A stretch of 64,000 nt of DNA, taken from the NCBI RefSeq assembly GCF_004339565.1, contig NZ_SMFZ01000001.1, forward strand, positions 1,674,001-1,738,000, read 5' to 3'. Source of the stretch: Pseudonocardia endophytica (GTDB taxonomy: Bacteria; Actinomycetota; Actinomycetes; Mycobacteriales; Pseudonocardiaceae). The translations under genes were made by a program, and so were the position numbers. Positions 59,114 to 64,000 of the stretch are shown one piece after another; within the stretch, counting starts at the first letter, position 1, and each line of letters starts with the position of its first letter. A model generated the notes under the pieces. The model ran no database searches. It was given only the letters and a program-made list of their open reading frames with translations, and was not told where the DNA came from.

Positions 59114-62100
59114 CTTCGACTGCACAGACAGCTCCGTCGGCGGCACGGCAGGACGTGGCCGCCCTCGTCCGCGAGATCGAAGAGCTCGGCGTCCGTCTCT
59201 GGACCGACGACGGCAGGCTCCGCTTCCGCGCACCGCGCGGGGTGATCACCGACGAGCTCCGGGAACGCCTGCGCGAGAACCGGACCGGGATCGTCGAACA
59301 CCTGAGCGACGACCGTCCGGTGATCGCGGCGGATCCGGATGCGGCGCACGCGCCGTTCCCGCTCACCGACGTGCAGTCGGCCTACCTGCTGGGCCGCCGG
59401 GACGCGTTCGGCTACGGCGGTGTGGCCTGCCATGCCTACCTGGAGGCCGCGTTCACCGACCTCGACCCCGCCCGCCTGCAGGATGCGTGGCGGGCGCTGG
59501 TCGCGCGCCACGGCATGCTCAGGGCCGTCGTGCACCCGGACGGGCACCAGCAGGTGCTGCCCGAGGTGCCGGACTACGAGATCGCCGTCGACGACCTGCG
59601 CGGCGCCGGTCAGGACGCCGTCGACGCGGCCGTCGCACGCACCCGGGCCGAGCTGGACCACCGCGTCCACCCCACCGACCGGTGGCCGCTGTTCGACCTG
59701 CGCGTCACCCGGTCCGACGGGCGGGCGCTGCTGCACCTGTCGATCGACCTGCTGATCGCCGACTACGCGAGCGTGCAGCTCCTGCTGGCCGAGCTCGACC
59801 GGCTCTACCGGGAGCCCGAGACGCCGCTGCCGCCACTGGAGATCGGCTTCCGGGACCACGTCCTCGCCGTCCGCGGCCGGGCGGGCGGTCCAGCCCACGA
59901 GCGCGACCGCGCCTACTGGGCCGCGCGGATCGACGACCTCCCGCCCGCGCCGGAGCTGCCCGTCGCCCCGGACGCCGAGCGGGCCGCGGGTGTCGTGCCC
60001 CGGTTCCGGCGGTGGCGCGACGCGCTCACCCCGTCCGAGTGGACGGCCCTGCGCGACCGCGCCGCCGCCGAGGGCATCAGCCCGACCGGCGCGCTCACCG
60101 CGGCTTACGCCGAGGTGATCGGGCGGTGGAGCCGCCACCCGCGGTTCACGCTGAACCTCACGCTGCTGGGCAGGCCGCCGGTGCACCCGCAGGTGGGCGC
60201 GCTGGTCGGGGACTTCACGTCGGTGACGCTGCTGGCCGTCGAGCAGGACCGCTCCGCGACGTTCCGGGAGCGGGCGGGCGCCGTCGCCGCGCAGCTGTTC
60301 GAGGACATGGACCACCGCTCCCACTCGGGCATCGAGGTGATCCGGGAGATCGCCCGCAGGCGCGGGCGGCGCGAGGCCCTGATGCCGGTCGTGTTCACCA
60401 GCGCGGTCGGTCTGAACGCCGACGAGCACGCGGAGGCGCTCACCGGGCAGGGCACGCTCGTGCACGGCATCACCCAGACCCCGCAGGTGTGGCTGGACTG
60501 CCAGGTGCTCGAACACCACGGCGCCCTGCAGATCAGCTGGGACGTGCGCGACGGAGTGCTGCCGGACGCCGTCGTCGACGACATGTTCGCCGCCTACGTC
60601 GCGCTCGTGCGGGCGCTCGCCCGGGACGCCGGCACCTGGCGGGACACGTGTCCGGTCGGGCTGCCGCCCGCCCAGGCGCAGCGGCGCGCCGAGGTCAACG
60701 ACACCGCCGCCCCGCTGCCGGACGAGCGGCTGCACGACGGGTTCGTCGCCCGCGCCCGGCAGGCGCCGGACGAGCCGGCCGTCGTCACGTCGTCCGCGTC
60801 GCTGTCCTACGCCGACGTCGCGGCCGGGGCGGGTGCGGTCGCGCAGGCACTGCGCGCCGTGGGCCACGAGCCCGGCGGGATCGTCGGCGTGCTCACCGAG
60901 CGGGGCCCCGAGCAGGTGCTCGCCGTGCTCGGCACGACGATCGTCGGTGGCGTCTACCTCCCGGTCGACACGAACCAGCCCCCCGCACGGCGCGACGCGC
61001 TGCTCGCCGACGCGGGCGTCCGAACCGTGCTGACCCAGTCGTGGCTGTCCACCCTGGACCTGCCCGCGGGGATCCGGGTGATCGCCGTCGACCGGCTCGG
61101 GCCGTCCACGGACGTGCCGGAGCCCGCCGCCGTCGACCCGGACGACCTCGCCTACGTGATCTACACGTCCGGCTCGACCGGCGCCCCGAAGGGCGTGATG
61201 ACCACCCACCGCGCCGCGGTCAATACGGTGGCCGACATCAACCGCCGGTTCCGGGTCGGTCCGGGCGACCGCGTGCTCGGACTCGCCCAGCTCGGTTTCG
61301 ACCTGTCCGTCTACGACGTGTTCGGCACGCTCGCCGCCGGCGCCACGCTCGTCCTGCCGGACCCGGACCGGCGCGGGGACCCGTCGCACTGGGCCCGGCT
61401 GGCCGCGGCCACGGGCGTCACCGTGTGGAACTCGGTGCCCGCCCAGCTCCAGATGCTGGAGCACTACCTGGCCGCCGAGGACCCGGCCGACCCGCTGCCG
61501 TCGGTGCGCCTGGCCCTGCTATCCGGCGACTGGATCCCGGTGACGCTGCCCGCCGCGATCGCATCCCGGCTGCCCGGGTGCGCGCTGGTCAGCCTCGGCG
61601 GCGCCACCGAGGCCGCGATCTGGTCGATCGTGCACCCGATCGGCGACGTCCCGGACGGCGCGCGGAGCGTCCCGTACGGCACGCCGCTGACGAACCAGAC
61701 GTTCCACGTGCTCGACGGCGCGCTCGACCCGGTCCCCGACCTGGTCCCCGGCGAGCTGTACATCGGCGGCGCGGGGCTTGCGCGCGGCTACCTCGGCGAC
61801 CCGGAGCGCACGGCAGAGCGGTTCGTCCGGCACCCGGTCACCGGCGAGCGCCTCTACCGGACTGGGGACCTCGGCCGGTACCTGCCGGACGGGGTGATCG
61901 AGTTCCTGGGCCGGGAGGACGACCAGGTCAAGATCCGCGGGCACCGCATCGAGCTCGCCGAGGTGGAGGCCGCGCTGACGTCGCACCCGGCCGTCGGCGC
62001 AGCCGCCGTCGTCGTGGACGACGACCCGGGAGCCGACCGCACGACCCGCGGGCTGGACCGGCGGCTGGCGGCGTTCGCCGAGCCGCAGCGCGCGCCGCGC

Positions 62101-64000
62101 CCGGACGACGGGTTCGCCGCGCAGCTGGCCGCCGCCGCGACCGCGGCCGGAGCGGACGCGACCCGCGACCTGGACCGCTCCGTGATCGTCGAGTTCTCGG
62201 AGATGCTCGATGCGGTCTGCCTGCTGTCGATGGCGCACGCGTTCCGCCGGGTCGGGCTGTTCCCGGACGCAGGTCCGGGACATCTGATCGAGGAGATCCA
62301 GCGGACGGCCGAGGTCGCGCCACCGCACCGCAGGCAGGTCCGTCGCTGGCTGGCCACGTTGCGGGACAACGGGATGATCTCCCATGACCCGGTCACCGGG
62401 CGCTGGCACGACCTCACGCCGACCGACGACGCGTCCGTCGCCGCGGCGTGGGAGGCCGCCGAGGCCGTGCAGGCCGGCCTGGTCTACCCGGACGAGCTGA
62501 TGCGCTACTTCCGGGCCTGCACCGACCACCTTCCCGCGCTGCTGCGCGACGACCAGGGTCCGATGCAGCTGATGTTCCCGGACGGCGGGCTGGAGACCGC
62601 GGACGCCGCGTACCGGAACAACCTCTACGCGCGCTACCTCAACCGGGCCGTCATCGCCGCCGTCGAGATGCTCGTCGACCGGCACACCGGGCCCGCGCCG
62701 CTGCGCGTGCTGGAGATCGGCGCCGGCGTCGGCGGCACGAGCAACGACCTCGTCCCGGCGCTCGCCCGGCGCGTCGCGGCCGGAGCGGACGTCGAGTACA
62801 CGTTCACCGACATCTCGCACTTCTTCCTCAACGAGGCCCGCGAACGGTTCCGCGACCTCCCCTGGATGCGTTACGGGATCTTCGACATCGACGAGCCGTT
62901 CCGCGAGCAGGGCCTCACGGCGGGTACCTACGACGTCGTCGTGGCGGCCAACGTCATGCACAACGCCCGCCACGTCGGGCGCGCCGTCGAGCAGTTCTCC
63001 GAGCTGCTCGTCCCGGGCGGGGTGTTCGTGATGCTCGAGTCCACGAAGGAGCACCACGAGGTCATGGTCTCGATGGAGTTCATGATGGAGTTCGACGAGT
63101 CCCGTCCCGACTTCTCCGACGTCCGCGCCGGTCAGGAGCGGGTGTTCGTGCTCCGCGACGAGTGGTCGGACGTGTTCGCCGCGGCGGGCGGCGAGACGGC
63201 CGTCGTGCTCCCGGCGCCCGACGACGAGCTGTCCGTGCTCGGGCAGAACCTGTTCGTCACGCGCTTCAGGAGCGACCGGGTCCGCACCGACGTCGAGTCG
63301 CTGCGCGCGCACCTGGCGCACCGGCTGCCGGAGCACATGATCCCGTCGCACCTGGAGCTCGTCGGCGCGCTGCCGCTGTCCGGCACCGGGAAGGTCGACC
63401 GCCGGACGCTGACGTCGTGGTTGCCGTCCGCGCCCGCGGCGGCGACCGCGTCCGGCGGCGCGGCACCCCGCACGGAGACCGAGCGCCTGGTCGCGACGCT
63501 CTGGGCGCAGGTCCTCGGCACCACCGGCGTCGGGCGCGACGACGACTTCTTCCGCATCGGCGGCGACTCGCTGCTCGTCGCGCAGCTGGTCGGGGCGCTG
63601 CGCACGCAGCTCCCGGCGGCCGCGGACCTGGACTGGGACGGGCTGCTGCGCCAGATGCTCAACGAGCCGACGGTCGCCGCGCTCGCCGCGCACCTGGACG
63701 CGACGCAGGCCGGCGGCGCCCCGCCTGCCGCCTCGCCGGTGATCCCGATGGGCGGGTCCGGCGCCTCGCGCGCGGAGCCCGTCCGGGTCCTCGTCCACGA
63801 AGGACTCGGCTCGATCGCACCCTACCGGCCGCTCGCCGCGCGCCTCGCCGGGCACGGTCCCGTGATCGGGCTGGCCGTGCCCAGCGCCGAGGCGTACCTG
63901 GCGCGCGACCCGGACACACTGATCGTCGACCTCGCCGCCGAGTACGCCGAGCTGCTCGGGGAACGGCACGAACGGTTCCACGTCGTCGGGTACTGCATGG
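59110..64000 (+). CDS. Non-ribosomal peptide synthetase 2 (incomplete at right edge): docking-Cy-A(MT)-PCP-TE
   Basis: The frame stays open from ATG 59110 to the window end (1630 codons seen). Residues 10-55 (VREIEELGVRLWTDDGRLRF) match TubC-type N-terminal docking domains. Cy5 follows from about residue 81 with Asp213/Asp218 and Thr430. A5 starts near 541 with code DLYNLSLIW (cysteine). A full methyltransferase is inserted between A8 and A9; its SAM motif VLEIGAGVGGTS begins at Val1200. A10 is GKVDRRTL, PCP5 uses Ser1487 in GGDSLL, and a thioesterase begins near 1559. The layout is like PchF of pyochelin synthesis. It would add a fifth cysteine, methylate the residue or ring, and release the product. 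The nucleophile elbow reads GYCM at 1627-1630, a Cys where Ser is usual, just before the sequence ends. Confidence 0.92.
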   Translation, partial: MTSTAQTAPSAARQDVAALVREIEELGVRLWTDDGRLRFRAPRGVITDELRERLRENRTGIVEHLSDDRPVIAADPDAAHAPFPLTDVQSAYLLGRRDAFGYGGVACHAYLEAAFTDLDPARLQDAWRALVARHGMLRAVVHPDGHQQVLPEVPDYEIAVDDLRGAGQDAVDAAVARTRAELDHRVHPTDRWPLFDLRVTRSDGRALLHLSIDLLIADYASVQLLLAELDRLYREPETPLPPLEIGFRDHVLAVRGRAGGPAHERDRAYWAARIDDLPPAPELPVAPDAERAAGVVPRFRRWRDALTPSEWTALRDRAAAEGISPTGALTAAYAEVIGRWSRHPRFTLNLTLLGRPPVHPQVGALVGDFTSVTLLAVEQDRSATFRERAGAVAAQLFEDMDHRSHSGIEVIREIARRRGRREALMPVVFTSAVGLNADEHAEALTGQGTLVHGITQTPQVWLDCQVLEHHGALQISWDVRDGVLPDAVVDDMFAAYVALVRALARDAGTWRDTCPVGLPPAQAQRRAEVNDTAAPLPDERLHDGFVARARQAPDEPAVVTSSASLSYADVAAGAGAVAQALRAVGHEPGGIVGVLTERGPEQVLAVLGTTIVGGVYLPVDTNQPPARRDALLADAGVRTVLTQSWLSTLDLPAGIRVIAVDRLGPSTDVPEPAAVDPDDLAYVIYTSGSTGAPKGVMTTHRAAVNTVADINRRFRVGPGDRVLGLAQLGFDLSVYDVFGTLAAGATLVLPDPDRRGDPSHWARLAAATGVTVWNSVPAQLQMLEHYLAAEDPADPLPSVRLALLSGDWIPVTLPAAIASRLPGCALVSLGGATEAAIWSIVHPIGDVPDGARSVPYGTPLTNQTFHVLDGALDPVPDLVPGELYIGGAGLARGYLGDPERTAERFVRHPVTGERLYRTGDLGRYLPDGVIEFLGREDDQVKIRGHRIELAEVEAALTSHPAVGAAAVVVDDDPGADRTTRGLDRRLAAFAEPQRAPRPDDGFAAQLAAAATAAGADATRDLDRSVIVEFSEMLDAVCLLSMAHAFRRVGLFPDAGPGHLIEEIQRTAEVAPPHRRQVRRWLATLRDNGMISHDPVTGRWHDLTPTDDASVAAAWEAAEAVQAGLVYPDELMRYFRACTDHLPALLRDDQGPMQLMFPDGGLETADAAYRNNLYARYLNRAVIAAVEMLVDRHTGPAPLRVLEIGAGVGGTSNDLVPALARRVAAGADVEYTFTDISHFFLNEARERFRDLPWMRYGIFDIDEPFREQGLTAGTYDVVVAANVMHNARHVGRAVEQFSELLVPGGVFVMLESTKEHHEVMVSMEFMMEFDESRPDFSDVRAGQERVFVLRDEWSDVFAAAGGETAVVLPAPDDELSVLGQNLFVTRFRSDRVRTDVESLRAHLAHRLPEHMIPSHLELVGALPLSGTGKVDRRTLTSWLPSAPAAATASGGAAPRTETERLVATLWAQVLGTTGVGRDDDFFRIGGDSLLVAQLVGALRTQLPAAADLDWDGLLRQMLNEPTVAALAAHLDATQAGGAPPAASPVIPMGGSGASRAEPVRVLVHEGLGSIAPYRPLAARLAGHGPVIGLAVPSAEAYLARDPDTLIVDLAAEYAELLGERHERFHVVGYCM

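Noticed and set aside
1-64000. CRISPR arrays, rRNA genes, intact insertion sequences or phage genes
   Set aside because: None seen: no regularly spaced repeats with unique spacers, no transposase or integrase motifs, and no rRNA-like sequence.

Overview
The window is very high G+C DNA with GTG and TTG starts, short intergenic gaps and typical actinobacterial families (DUF3090, the SCO1664 family, an MSMEG_4193-type phosphatase, DUF5703, WYL and IclR regulators, DUF2127). It comes from a chromosome of a high-GC actinobacterium. A member of the Pseudonocardiales is my guess, but nothing in the sequence proves the genus.

Positions 1-38,071 are mostly housekeeping and metabolic genes. In order they are: the end of a DUF488 gene; a Gly-Ser-repeat protein opposite a membrane helix-hairpin-helix protein; a methyltransferase; an FAD monooxygenase; an asparaginase; DedA; a sorbosone-dehydrogenase-like lipoprotein; a WYL regulator; an esterase; TerC. 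Next comes a glycerol locus with two divergent arms (glpK1-IclR on one side, glpF-glpK2-glpD on the other, so two glycerol kinases). It is followed by two DinB-like proteins, a threonine dehydratase, a flavin monooxygenase, DUF2127, an MFS pump, 6-phosphogluconate dehydrogenase and a phosphatase. The conserved uppP / MSMEG_4193 / DUF3090 / SCO1664 row follows, then several oxidoreductases and an M20 peptidase. Two broken gene ends lie in this part: a YVTN beta-propeller C-terminus (about 21.2-21.4 kb) and a WYL C-terminus (28.5 kb). Several large palindromes and tandem repeats sit between genes, including 16 perfect copies of an 8-bp unit at 27.4 kb.

A tRNA-Leu(GAG) at 38.2 kb and about 0.4 kb without a recognisable gene separate this part from a siderophore cluster that runs off the right edge. 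The cluster starts with a TetR regulator and a divergent Fe-siderophore-binding lipoprotein, with an iron-box-like site over their starts. Two fused permease-ATPase half-transporters of YbtP/YbtQ/IrtAB type and an MbtI/Irp9-type salicylate synthase follow. Two giant NRPS genes come next, the second one incomplete.

The assembly line reads ArCP-[Cy-A-PCP]x4 on the first protein and docking-Cy-A(MT)-PCP-TE on the second. All five adenylation domains carry a cysteine specificity code and all five condensation domains are heterocyclisation (Cy) domains. The inferred product is a salicyl-capped chain of up to five thiazoline-type rings. Pyochelin has two such rings and yersiniabactin three, so this is the best candidate here for an undescribed system. 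The salicylate-activating ligase and any thiazoline reductase are not in the window and may lie beyond its right end.
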